Origin: Ignavibacteriales bacterium
GTDB taxonomy: Bacteria > Bacteroidota > Ignavibacteria > Ignavibacteriales > Melioribacteraceae
NCBI GenBank assembly: GCA_021740915.1
Contig: JAIOYW010000015.1
Span: 1 to 64,000, forward strand
Direction of reading: 5' to 3'
Length of the DNA: 64,000 nucleotides
The translations under genes and the position numbers were made by a program. Below, piece by piece: positions 56,145 to 64,000 of this stretch. Positions within the stretch are counted from its first letter, which is position 1; each line of letters starts with the position of its first letter. The notes under the pieces were generated by a model. It was not told the DNA's origin. It worked only from the letters and a program-made list of their open reading frames with translations, and made no database searches.

Positions 56145-59100
56145 TTATTTTATACTATCCAAATCTTTTTTTACTTCGTAAATGTAACTATATCTATTAT
56201 TTTTTTCCTTCATGAGACATTTTGCAATTATCCTATCCCATACCGGACTAAGATTCTCAACTATCTCTGATGGAGGAATTGGCTCATCATTAAAGATCGA
56301 ATGTATCAAAGCAATTTCATTCTCTCCGGTGAAAGGCAAACGATTTGTGAGCATCTGATAAATAATGACTCCAAAAGAAAAAATATCGCTTCGGTTGTCT
56401 ATCTCTGAATTCGTTATCTGTTCAGGTGATACAAAACCCAGTGTTCCGATCACCGTGCCGATTGTTGTCATTTTCGAAACATAGAATGATTTGGATAGGC
56501 CAAAATCCATTAATTTAATATTCATTTCAGAATCAAACATCAGGTTTCCGCTTTTCATATCACGGTGGATAATTCCTTTTGAGTGAATAAAATTCAAAGC
56601 ATCCGAGATCTGAATCAGAATATTAATAACTTCAGGAATAGGAATTGGGTATCTTTTCTCAATATAATCTGCTAAAGAGCCATTTGGCAGATACTCCATC
56701 GCAAAATAAGCCCGATTTTTTTCTTCCCCCAGTTCAAAAAGTTTTACAATATTTGGGTGCTCAAGACCCGCTAAAAGATCAGCTTCAGATTTAAGTCTTC
56801 GTTTATTTTCTTCGTCTTTAACAAGATCGGTATTAATAACTTTAAGGGCTGCGATATTGTTATGCAGTGTACTTTTTACTTTGTAAACTTTGCCCATTCC
56901 CCCACTGCCGATCAGTTCTAAAATTTTATAGTGTGAGATATAAGAACTTTTCCTTTTCTCTGATATATAAACCCCGGTTCTGACTGCCAGAAAACTTAAG
57001 GCGAGCGGTATTGCCATTGTCGTGACCGCCTGGAAATATGGGTTTTTTAATATCAGAAAATGAAAAATGATATGATAAATAAAAATATTCAAAGGAATGA
57101 AATACCAGTTAATAACCCATGGCTCATACTGGCTCTTCCAGACAAAAATGCTTATAAGAATAAGTAAGCCAAGAAAAAATAAAAGTAATGGAATATGTGT
57201 TTTCGCCTCATATAATGTATATGTGCGAAGTATATCCTTCTTTATAAATATCAGATAACTCCTTAGCAGTGAAGATTCATTAATATCATAGATTGTGTTT
57301 TTCTTAAGATTTTCAACTTTTACAATATTACCTGAAGGGAATCTGATTTCGGCATGAATACTTGCTCCCTCTGGAAGCCCGAAAAATGTGTTTTTTTTCG
57401 AATTCTGAGACATCGGATTTTCACCCATGCCCGTTTCTTTGAAGGCAATATTTGTTCGAATTCCAGCCGAATCCGAATAAAGATATATCACCGAACCAAT
57501 AGCATCCCGGTTTGAAATATCCCCGGATAAACGAAACCCGACGAAAGCTTTGGGGGATAAATTATTTCGAAAAAGAGCTGCTCTTTTACCTTCGCCGAAA
57601 CTATTTCGAGTTGCAGCAATAAAGATATCCTGATCTCCATCAAGATCATAATCTTCAAAAACAGGATTGCCGGTAAAGTCGATTCCTGTCTGATTTGTAA
57701 CATCAGTAAATTTAATGCCGTTTTCATTCAAGAGCACCCTTGACCCAATGAAAAGATCAGGATAATTATCGTTATTGATATCAGCAAAATTTGCTATTCC
57801 ATTTGACGGATCGTTATGTGTAAGAATAAAATCGAAGCCGTATTCAATTGTCCGGTCAGTGAACTCGAATCCCCCTTCATTTATGAACAACTTATTCGCT
57901 TCGCGATTATTTATAACAAAGATATCGGGAAATCCGTCCTGATTAACATCTTCAGAACAAATTGCATAAGTAAGCAGTGTCGATCTGCTTTCCGAAGCGG
58001 GCAAAGATATTGGTGAGAAATTGAAATTGCCCATATTTTCGAATATCTGAAAATACTTCCCGTTTTCTGCAAATTTGTATGGAATAATTATATCGGCAAA
58101 TCCGTCCTTATTTAGGTCAGTAAATGTAGCGCCATATGAATCACGATACATTAATTTTTCTGACATCACTTTCTTTGTCAATTGGAAAAATTGTCCGCTG
58201 CCATTGCCTCTGAAGATCGCATCCGGGAGGTTATTATTTGAAAGGAACAGATCGAGATTCCCATCCGAATCCAGATCAATAAATTTGGCGGAAATATTAG
58301 CCTGATCATCAATATGCGGAAGTTTAAGAAGACTTTTTTCTGTGAAATCGACGAGACTTTGATCGCTGCCTCCAAGAAAAAATCTAAAGTACGCATCATT
58401 CAGGATCTGCAGAAGATCAGTAAAACCATCGTTATTTACATCTCCGATAGCAATAGTCCTCGATTCTATTATATATTGGTCATCACCAGGCGTAGTTAAT
58501 TCTCCAAAAAATTTACCATCAATATTAATTGAAAGTTGCCCGGGAGCTTCTTCCACCCGTGTTATTAAATCCGGATAATTATCATTGTTCTTGTCGAAAA
58601 ATGAACCGGCAAAAGATTGAGTTCTCAGATTGACTTGCGCTGTCACGTCGGTAAATGAAAAGCCGAGAGACTGAGAATTTGAATATATTCCATCGGCTCC
58701 AACCAGCCAGACATTTTCATTGTTCTCGTTTACGTTAACGACTGAAATATCATAAAAATCATCATTAATAAAACTAATTTCAGGTACTATCTCCAGTCCC
58801 CTCTCAGAAATTACGAGAAAAGTCGATCGGCTTCCGGCTATATAAGTTTTATCTCCAGAGAACTCCAAAGAATGTAAAACAGATCGGGTATTAGAAGGAA
58901 AATTTTCCCATTTACCATTAATGTATCGAACAATGGTACCCCTGCCGCCGACTGCCCAGCCGTTCCCATTTGTATCAAACTTCACTTTATTGAGATTCAC
59001 ATCTGTCGGGCTTTCAGACTTCTCCCACCGTTCTCCATCGTACTTTAAGATCGTACCTTTCCAGCCGACAGCCCAACCTTCCTTTTCATTCACCATGCAT

Positions 59101-59675
59101 ATAGAATTCAAATCTCCATCAGCAAGATTATTATACTCAATTTCTCTCATAGGACTTGGAAACTCACTCCACGATTTTCCGTCATAATGCAGAATATATC
59201 CCTGCTGACCCACCATCCATGCTGTACCATCCTCAAGAATACTCAGATCTTTCCACATAACATAGTCTGTTTCATCCCACATAATTGAGGGAAGTGAAAT
59301 TTCTTCTTTTTGTGATGAAGTCAGTTTATATAATCTGGGTTTATAATTATTATGGTGGCTCTCATGATGAATGAACCAAATTGAATTTTTATTGTAACGG
59401 GCAACCAATGGAAAATCACTATATGGATATTCGGCTAATGCACGCCATCCTCTGCCGTTAAATTCATATATTTTACCATTTTTATCTTCTCCCTTTCCTC
59501 TTGAGACAGCAAATCCTGAAGTGGATGAGTGCATTGAAATCCTTGAACCAAGATCAACAGGCATCTGTTTGTACCAGATACTGGAAAATTGTTCCGATTC
59601 ACCCGGCACACTCCTGGAAATATTACAGGAGAAAAAGATAATTGTGAGGCAAAATATTAATATCCAGGATTTCAA
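56145..59675 (-). CDS. Transmembrane Ser/Thr kinase with propeller, FG-GAP and ASPIC ectodomain
   Basis: A 1176-residue receptor-like kinase. The signal peptide ends at FFSC, a possible lipobox. YCF48-like repeats (about 80-330; three copies of GWAVGxxGTIxxY-type text) are followed by seven calcium-type FG-GAP motifs (for example DVNNDGFTDLL, DLDSDGNLDLF, DYDLDGDQDIF). An ASPIC/UnbV domain (about 695-785) and three membrane helices (about 805-905) come next. The cytosolic kinase (915-1176) is complete: GSGGMGKVY, Lys945 in AALKV, HRDMKSGN (D1039), DFG (D1057) and SPEQ. The start is TTG at 59675 with AAAGGGA 5 bases upstream. The sigma54 activator gene follows after 2 bases. Confidence 0.9.
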   Translation of the reverse strand: MKSWILIFCLTIIFFSCNISRSVPGESEQFSSIWYKQMPVDLGSRISMHSSTSGFAVSRGKGEDKNGKIYEFNGRGWRALAEYPYSDFPLVARYNKNSIWFIHHESHHNNYKPRLYKLTSSQKEEISLPSIMWDETDYVMWKDLSILEDGTAWMVGQQGYILHYDGKSWSEFPSPMREIEYNNLADGDLNSICMVNEKEGWAVGWKGTILKYDGERWEKSESPTDVNLNKVKFDTNGNGWAVGGRGTIVRYINGKWENFPSNTRSVLHSLEFSGDKTYIAGSRSTFLVISERGLEIVPEISFINDDFYDISVVNVNENNENVWLVGADGIYSNSQSLGFSFTDVTAQVNLRTQSFAGSFFDKNNDNYPDLITRVEEAPGQLSINIDGKFFGELTTPGDDQYIIESRTIAIGDVNNDGFTDLLQILNDAYFRFFLGGSDQSLVDFTEKSLLKLPHIDDQANISAKFIDLDSDGNLDLFLSNNNLPDAIFRGNGSGQFFQLTKKVMSEKLMYRDSYGATFTDLNKDGFADIIIPYKFAENGKYFQIFENMGNFNFSPISLPASESRSTLLTYAICSEDVNQDGFPDIFVINNREANKLFINEGGFEFTDRTIEYGFDFILTHNDPSNGIANFADINNDNYPDLFIGSRVLLNENGIKFTDVTNQTGIDFTGNPVFEDYDLDGDQDIFIAATRNSFGEGKRAALFRNNLSPKAFVGFRLSGDISNRDAIGSVIYLYSDSAGIRTNIAFKETGMGENPMSQNSKKNTFFGLPEGASIHAEIRFPSGNIVKVENLKKNTIYDINESSLLRSYLIFIKKDILRTYTLYEAKTHIPLLLFFLGLLILISIFVWKSQYEPWVINWYFIPLNIFIYHIIFHFLILKNPYFQAVTTMAIPLALSFLAVRTGVYISEKRKSSYISHYKILELIGSGGMGKVYKVKSTLHNNIAALKVINTDLVKDEENKRRLKSEADLLAGLEHPNIVKLFELGEEKNRAYFAMEYLPNGSLADYIEKRYPIPIPEVINILIQISDALNFIHSKGIIHRDMKSGNLMFDSEMNIKLMDFGLSKSFYVSKMTTIGTVIGTLGFVSPEQITNSEIDNRSDIFSFGVIIYQMLTNRLPFTGENEIALIHSIFNDEPIPPSEIVENLSPVWDRIIAKCLMKEKNNRYSYIYEVKKDLDSIK

Positions 59676-59902
59676 TCATATCCCTTTTTATGAGATAAAA
59701 ATTAATTGAGAACTAAAGCCAAATTATTAAAATTAATTGAGTTTAGCCAATTGAACTTCAAACAGAAAATAATCTGATTTATAACCGGGTAAAAAAAAGA
59801 AAGCAGCATTTCAGCAAGGATTTTCAGAATTTGAACTCAATCATCCCCGACCAACCTTAATACTAATAACAATATTTTGTTAAAGTATTCTGATTTATGA
59901 AG

Positions 59903-59933
59903 TTAGGCTAAATATTTATTTTTTTAGGCTAAA
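59903..59933 (+). repeat. Two direct TTAGGCTAAA boxes, 21 bp apart
   Basis: TTAGGCTAAA occurs at 59903-59912 and again at 59924-59933, exactly 21 bases apart (two helical turns). Each core TTAG-G-CTAA is itself a palindrome. The second box lies between the expected -35 and -7 elements of the promoter at 59942, so a protein bound there would repress. The sequence recalls DtxR-type boxes, but the regulator is not known. Confidence 0.6.
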
Positions 59934-59941
59934 AAAAATAT

Positions 59942-59949
59942 TATCTTTG
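59942..59949 (+). promoter_or_regulatory. -7 element of the copper operon promoter
   Basis: TATCTTTG is an exact match to TAnnTTTG, 21 bases before the start codon at 59971. The -35 position is a T-run without a clear consensus, so activation or relief of repression through the TTAGGCTAA boxes is plausible. Confidence 0.6.
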
Positions 59950-59970
59950 ATTAATTATTTCAGGAAATAA

Positions 59971-60762
59971 ATGGATACGACTTCTCTCATATACGATGCC
60001 CTGTTTTTTGGTACAATATTTATTACCGGATTATTGGTGTTTTCATATATTACTTATAAAATAAGAGTCAAAAAAAGCGGTGGGCGAAGACCTTACGATA
60101 CTCCAGAGCCAAAAAAATCTGAAGTTGCACCGGCTAAAAAGGAGACAAATAAACCGGCAGAAAAACCTGTCTCCTCTGCTTCTTCATCGAAGGATAAAAG
60201 TAATGCGGTAAAAAGTGGATCGGAAAAGCAAGGTCAGGAAAGAGATAAAAGACCACAGAGGGAATCTGAAAAATCAAGTTCCCCGGGAAGAGGATCCCAA
60301 CCGCAGAATTCTTCCGGTTCAGGTTCGGATGTCAGGCGCTCAAAACCCTCAGGTGATGAAGATAAAAATCGGAGGAGAAATGATGATAGAAGAGATTCAG
60401 GAAACGATAAATCGAATCAGGAAAACAGAGACCGGGAACGCAGAAGAGAATATGAGAGACAAAAAGAGCGTGAACGTGAAAAAGCCCGGGCAAAAGAGCG
60501 TGAACGTGAAAAAAGCCGCATGAATGATAGGGATGCTCAGAAAAACAGATCATCCGACAAATCAGGCGATCGCTTCAAGGTTCTTTCAAGCGACGGTAAA
60601 GAAGAAAATATCCGGCGAGAGGCAACTGAGAAGGAAAGAGAAGTATTTAAACGATCAAAAAGAATTCCCGGAAGGGATAAAAGAATAAAGATCATCAATC
60701 CCGGATCTGAGATAAAGGATGAAAAAAAGGATAAGGATGATGATCGGATTAAGTTCGATTGA
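59971..60762 (+). CDS. Membrane-anchored, highly charged low-complexity protein
   Basis: A 263-residue protein. One N-terminal membrane helix lies at about 10-30 (ALFFGTIFITGLLVFSYITY), followed by an almost wholly charged, disordered region rich in Lys, Arg, Glu, Asp and Ser. The coding DNA carries a 30-base tandem repeat encoding KEREREK units. No catalytic motif, Cys or His/Met cluster is seen, so a direct metal-binding role is not supported. The gene lies first in the operon: copZ-like starts 9 bp later with an AAGGA site. Function is unknown; it may be a scaffold or a nucleic-acid or membrane-surface binder. Confidence 0.7.
   Translation: MDTTSLIYDALFFGTIFITGLLVFSYITYKIRVKKSGGRRPYDTPEPKKSEVAPAKKETNKPAEKPVSSASSSKDKSNAVKSGSEKQGQERDKRPQRESEKSSSPGRGSQPQNSSGSGSDVRRSKPSGDEDKNRRRNDDRRDSGNDKSNQENRDRERRREYERQKEREREKARAKEREREKSRMNDRDAQKNRSSDKSGDRFKVLSSDGKEENIRREATEKEREVFKRSKRIPGRDKRIKIINPGSEIKDEKKDKDDDRIKFD
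60462..60522 (+). repeat. 30-bp tandem repeat in the charged protein gene
   Basis: AAAAGAGCGTGAACGTGAAA is present at 60462 and again at 60492, 30 bases apart, encoding two KEREREK units. It is a likely slippage expansion that lengthens the charged helix by ten residues. Confidence 0.7.
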
Positions 60763-60771
60763 AGGAAAACA

Positions 60772-60969
60772 ATGAGCAAAATAAATATAAAAGTGGGCGG
60801 AATGTCCTGTGGACATTGCGTCAAGGCTGTTGAAAAGGAATTAACAAAATCAGGTGTTTCCGGTTTTTCAGTCGAAATTGGATCGGTGATATTAGCAACC
60901 GATGACAAAACCAGCATAGAAAAAGCTAAAAATGCAATTCTGGAAGCCGGTTATTCAGTTTTAGAATAA
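60772..60969 (+). CDS. Copper chaperone, HMA domain (CopZ-like)
   Basis: A 65-residue metallochaperone. The metal-binding loop is GMSCGHCVKAVEK (Cys-x-x-Cys), and the rest fits the ferredoxin-like HMA fold (EIGSVILATDDKTSIEKAK, ILEAGY). It should carry Cu(I) to the P-type ATPase encoded 1 base after its stop. AAGGA precedes the ATG. The length is standard. Confidence 0.92.
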   Translation: MSKINIKVGGMSCGHCVKAVEKELTKSGVSGFSVEIGSVILATDDKTSIEKAKNAILEAGYSVLE

Positions 60970-60970
60970 G

Positions 60971-63166
60971 ATGCAAAAAAAAATAACTCTACCCGTTGAG
61001 GGTATGACATGCGCTGCATGTGTGGCGCGTGTTGAGAAAACTGTATCAAAAATTGATGGGGTAAAGAATGTTAATGTCAATTTTGCAACAGAAAAAATTT
61101 CTTTTGAATTAGAAAACACTAAAGTTTCAATAAAAAACATTCAGGATGCCATCCTCGATCAGGGATATAAACTAATTATTCCTGCTGAGAAAAATGAAAC
61201 AACTGAAACAAAATCACATTTCAGTAAGATAAAGCTGCAATTTATTGTTTCGCTTATATTTACTGTTCCCGTATTTGTTATCAGTATGTTTTTAGAGTTT
61301 GATTTTTTTAAATATTACTGGAAATTTTCCCTCTCTCAAACAAATCTGATCCTACTTGTCCTTAGTCTTCCCGTTATTTTTTATGCCGGGAGCAGATTCT
61401 TTGTGTTATTTTGGAAAAATCTTCTCCGCTTTTCCGCAGACATGAATTCACTTGTTGCAATAGGAACAGGTTCCGCATTTATTTACAGCCTTTTTGTCAC
61501 TCTGTTTCCTCAATTTCTAGCAGGTATAGATCATCACGTCTATTTTGAGACTGCGGCAGTAATAATAACACTCATCCTTTTGGGAAGGCTGCTTGAGTAC
61601 AGGGCAAAAACAAGAACTTCTGCTGCTATCCAAAAACTGATGGAGCTCAGACCAGAAACGGCACTTATCATAAGTGATGGAATTGAGAAGTTAATTCCGG
61701 TTTCAGAATTAAGAATCGGAGATCAGGTTATAGTGAAGCCGGGGGAAAGAATTCCCGCAGATGGTGTTATTATCAGCGGCTATTCCTCGGTCGATGAAGC
61801 TGCGATCACTGGTGAAAGTCTGCCTTCTGAAAAATTACGGGGGTCTAAAGTGCTCTCCGGGACTATAAATATCAGCGGGAGTTTTACTTTCACAATAAAT
61901 GCGTTGGGTGAATCTTCAGTGCTGGGGAAAATAATCAGAATTGTTGAAGAAGCACAAACAACAAAAGCCCCTATACAAAGAATGGCAGATCAAATTTCCG
62001 CTGTGTTTGTTCCGGCTGTGGTGTTGATTGCATTGGTCACTTTTGCCGCCTGGTACCTCACGGGTGCTGATTTTACGTCTGCGCTAAAATACTTTATAGC
62101 AGTACTCATAATTGCGTGTCCCTGCGCTCTCGGACTTGCAACTCCAACTGCAATTATGGTTGGAACAGGACTTGGTGCGTCGAATGGGATTCTGATAAAA
62201 AGTGGTGAAGCGTTGGAGATTGCGCATAAACTTAATCTTCTAATCTTTGATAAAACCGGAACACTTACTCAAGGTACCCCTTTCGTTACTGATATAAAAA
62301 CTTACAATTTTGATGAAAACGAACTTATCAAAATCACAGCTTCCCTTGAAAGCAGGTCGGAACACCCTATTGCAAGAGCTTTTCATAAATTCGCTGAGGA
62401 AAAACAGCTAAAACTTTCAGAGCCGGAACAGTTTGACAATTTCGCTGGTTTTGGTATTGGTGCAGTTCTGAATGAGAATGAATATCTGATTGGAAAAAAA
62501 GAACTAATGACCGATAATGGTATTCCTACAAATGATTTCTCATCTGACATTGAAAAACTTTTTGACGAAGGTAAAACCGTAATTTTTGCGGCAGAGAACA
62601 AAAGGATAATCGGAATTTTCGGTATCGCCGACCGTTTGAAACAAAATTCTCCTCAAGTAATTGCGGCACTGAAAAAATTAAATATTCGAACGGTGATGCT
62701 GACAGGCGATAATGAAATTGTCGCCGAAAATATTTCTAAACTTGCAGGTTTGGATGAAACCCATGCAAATGTTCTTCCGCAGGAGAAAGCATTCGAAGTC
62801 AAAAAGTATCAAAAGCAGGGGTTTATTGTTGGTATGGTTGGAGACGGAATCAATGACGCGCCTGCGCTTGCAACTTCGGATGTCAGTTTTGCAATTGGCA
62901 AAGGCACTGATATTGCTATGGAAACGGCACAGATTACATTAATCAATGGCGACCTCGAGGCAGTATTAAAAGCTATAAAACTTTCTAACATTACAATAAA
63001 GACTATTAAAGAGAACCTTTTCTGGGCTTTTTTCTATAATATTATTGGGATTCCGCTCGCCGCTCTAGGAATGCTCAATCCTATGCTTGCTGCCCTTGCG
63101 ATGTCGCTAAGTTCAGTATCAGTTGTAAGTAATTCACTAAGGTTAAAAAAAATCTCCTTCCGATAA
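60971..63166 (+). CDS. copA: Copper-exporting P1B-type ATPase
   Basis: A 731-residue inner-membrane Cu(I) pump. The single N-terminal HMA domain has GMTCAACVARVEK. Eight membrane helices include the CPC motif (IACPCALGLATPTA). The cytosolic domains carry TGES (actuator), DKTGTLT (phosphorylated Asp), SEHP (nucleotide-binding His) and GDGINDAPAL. All signature residues are intact. It lies in a compact operon: chaperone 1 base upstream, cupin gene 1 base downstream. Cu(I)/Ag(I) export is assigned from CPC and the HMA pair. Confidence 0.95.
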   Translation: MQKKITLPVEGMTCAACVARVEKTVSKIDGVKNVNVNFATEKISFELENTKVSIKNIQDAILDQGYKLIIPAEKNETTETKSHFSKIKLQFIVSLIFTVPVFVISMFLEFDFFKYYWKFSLSQTNLILLVLSLPVIFYAGSRFFVLFWKNLLRFSADMNSLVAIGTGSAFIYSLFVTLFPQFLAGIDHHVYFETAAVIITLILLGRLLEYRAKTRTSAAIQKLMELRPETALIISDGIEKLIPVSELRIGDQVIVKPGERIPADGVIISGYSSVDEAAITGESLPSEKLRGSKVLSGTINISGSFTFTINALGESSVLGKIIRIVEEAQTTKAPIQRMADQISAVFVPAVVLIALVTFAAWYLTGADFTSALKYFIAVLIIACPCALGLATPTAIMVGTGLGASNGILIKSGEALEIAHKLNLLIFDKTGTLTQGTPFVTDIKTYNFDENELIKITASLESRSEHPIARAFHKFAEEKQLKLSEPEQFDNFAGFGIGAVLNENEYLIGKKELMTDNGIPTNDFSSDIEKLFDEGKTVIFAAENKRIIGIFGIADRLKQNSPQVIAALKKLNIRTVMLTGDNEIVAENISKLAGLDETHANVLPQEKAFEVKKYQKQGFIVGMVGDGINDAPALATSDVSFAIGKGTDIAMETAQITLINGDLEAVLKAIKLSNITIKTIKENLFWAFFYNIIGIPLAALGMLNPMLAALAMSLSSVSVVSNSLRLKKISFR

Positions 63167-63167
63167 T

Positions 63168-63533
63168 ATGAATAATTACTATATTCAAAAAAAGCCCTTT
63201 TCGATTCCTGTGCCCGATGATAAAATTATCCGTGAACACTTTGGTCTGGCAAGTATATTCTGCGGTGATTTTAGTTTTGCTCATATGGTTGCCCCCTCAG
63301 GCTGGTCGGAACCAGCTCAGGTTCCTGAATTTGATGAGATCACATTTATCATTTCAGGAAAAAAACAGTTCGAGATTGATGGCGGTATTATTATGCTGGA
63401 AGCAGGTCAGTCAATCTGTATAAAAAAAGGGACAAGAGTCAGATACTCTAATCCCTTTCATGAAAAATGCGAATATGTGTCGGTCTGTATTCCTGCTTTC
63501 TCCGTTGACCGGGTACACAGAGAATCAAAATAA
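63168..63533 (+). CDS. Cupin domain protein (EutQ-like)
   Basis: A 121-residue single cupin. The hydrophobic, Gly-rich strands fit the fold (EFDEITFIISGKKQFEIDGG, MLEAGQSICIKKGT), with the overall shape of EutQ-type cupins. The usual metal His residues are only partly present (AHMV and FHEK), so metal binding is uncertain. Its ATG lies 1 base after the copA stop, so it is co-translated with the copper pump. Its role in copper handling is not known. Confidence 0.75.
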   Translation: MNNYYIQKKPFSIPVPDDKIIREHFGLASIFCGDFSFAHMVAPSGWSEPAQVPEFDEITFIISGKKQFEIDGGIIMLEAGQSICIKKGTRVRYSNPFHEKCEYVSVCIPAFSVDRVHRESK

Positions 63534-63564
63534 AACTTATCTGAAAAATCTAAATTTGGGCAGC

Positions 63565-64000
63565 TTATTTTTTAGGCAGCCTTTCCAGAAAAGAGCTATT
63601 GCTTAACACTGCAAAGGCAGCTTTTTGCTGCAATTCTGCAATCGTCATGCAGTTCATGTAACTTAGAGCGCTCCGGAGTCCATCAGATATCGAATTTATT
63701 ACATTTCCGACTGCTCCCTTATAAGCGACCATAGTTTCTTCGCCTTCGATAAATTCGCCTTTCATTTTCACGCCAAATGAAGCTGATCCGCGGTATTTTT
63801 TCCAGAGCTGGTCATTATATTTAATAATTTCACCAGGCGTTTCTTTTGTACCTGCAAGCATTCTCCCAAGCATAACAACATCAGCGCCAAGCGCTAAAGC
63901 TTTTGCCGCATCACCGGGACTTTTAATTCCGCCGTCTGCTATAACAGAAATATTTATTTTCTTTTCTTGCCTTTGCTGAACAACATCCAGAACTGATGAT
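63565..64000 (-). CDS. IMP dehydrogenase/GMP reductase family enzyme (partial, cut by window edge)
   Basis: The 3' part of the gene: 144 residues are visible, and the frame stays open to the end of the window, where the 5' part is cut off. It carries the phosphate-binding loop [20 protein letters not shown], then [19 protein letters not shown], and the C-terminal [20 protein letters not shown]. These are the core barrel motifs of the IMPDH/GMPR family. The short C-terminal region suggests GMP reductase or a CBS-less IMPDH, but the catalytic Cys loop and any CBS insert lie outside the window. It is convergent with the cupin gene. Confidence 0.88.
   Translation of the reverse strand, partial: SSVLDVVQQRQEKKINISVIADGGIKSPGDAAKALALGADVVMLGRMLAGTKETPGEIIKYNDQLWKKYRGSASFGVKMKGEFIEGEETMVAYKGAVGNVINSISDGLRSALSYMNCMTIAELQQKAAFAVLSNSSFLERLPKK

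Larger units (their letters stand above)
59676..59970. other. Divergent control region of the kinase and copper operons
   Basis: This 295-bp gap holds two TTAGGCTAA boxes and a promoter for the copper operon (plus), and the promoter of the kinase operon (minus), which I cannot place with certainty. AATTGAG also recurs at about 59704 and 59737. Confidence 0.5.

Noticed and set aside
1-64000. tRNA, rRNA, CRISPR arrays, insertion sequences or prophage genes
   Set aside because: None recognised by eye on either strand. A tRNAscan-SE, Infernal and ISfinder run would be decisive; any confident hit would overturn this.

Overview
This 64-kb window is an AT-rich bacterial chromosome segment that most likely comes from an Ignavibacteria/Chlorobi-type member of the Bacteroidetes-Chlorobi group. 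The main evidence is a C-terminal type IX secretion (T9SS) sorting domain with the YPNPFNP motif on a large GH57 protein. Supporting signs are promoters of the TAnnTTTG class, ASPIC/FG-GAP and MORN_2/TonB-C proteins, and a housekeeping-style chromosomal layout. I saw no phage genes, insertion sequences, CRISPR arrays, tRNAs or rRNAs.

Layout. 1-5600: a TetR-controlled export module of an MMPL/RND transporter, a LolA-like periplasmic protein and a DUF1302-like outer-membrane barrel. 5.7-9.0 kb (minus): a large PAS sensor kinase with a periplasmic NMT1-type binding domain. 9.3-15.0 kb (plus): a heterodimeric ABC exporter with one degenerate ATP site, fructose-1,6-bisphosphatase, a DinB-like protein and a CIA30-domain protein. 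15.1-21.4 kb (minus): a five-gene mannoside-type operon (MFS sugar importer, ROK kinase, EEP hydrolase, GH125, GH63/MGH1-like glycosidase). 21.7-25.5 kb (minus): pirin, a class-C beta-lactamase-like serine hydrolase and RsgA. 25.7-31.9 kb (minus): a TetR-TolC-adaptor-RND tripartite efflux operon with a clear palindromic operator.

32-38 kb (plus): YajQ, a MORN_2/tandem TonB-C protein, a small conserved-looking protein and a GH38 alpha-mannosidase, with a minus-strand thioredoxin-like gene between the last two. 38.3-45.4 kb (minus): three secreted metallopeptidases (M16, M49-like, M28), ribosomal protein L28 and an orphan PycTM-like membrane protein. 45.7-48.3 kb (plus): an NAD-dependent epimerase, a PIG-L deacetylase and an LEA14-like lipoprotein gene broken by an in-frame TAG. 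48.4-51.4 kb (minus): the secreted GH57 enzyme. 51.6-53.0 kb (plus): a PspC/LiaF-like envelope-stress pair. 53.0-59.7 kb (minus): a signalling locus. 60.0-63.5 kb (plus): a copper operon (charged membrane protein, CopZ, CopA, cupin). 63.6 kb to the end: the 3' part of an IMPDH/GMP reductase gene.

The strongest candidate for an undescribed system is the 54.1-59.7 kb locus. There a 1176-residue protein joins a YCF48-like propeller, seven FG-GAP calcium-type repeats and an ASPIC/UnbV domain on the outside, through three membrane segments, to an intact Ser/Thr kinase inside. Two bases downstream is a sigma54 activator with a GAF domain, followed by half a receiver domain and a separate degenerate GHKL ATPase. 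I infer an envelope-to-sigma54 phospho-signalling route; the sequence shows only the domains and the gene order. Second-tier candidates are the doubled TTAGGCTAA palindrome at the copper-operon promoter, the MORN_2/tandem TonB-C protein with a repeated Cys-pair motif, and the orphan PycTM-like gene.
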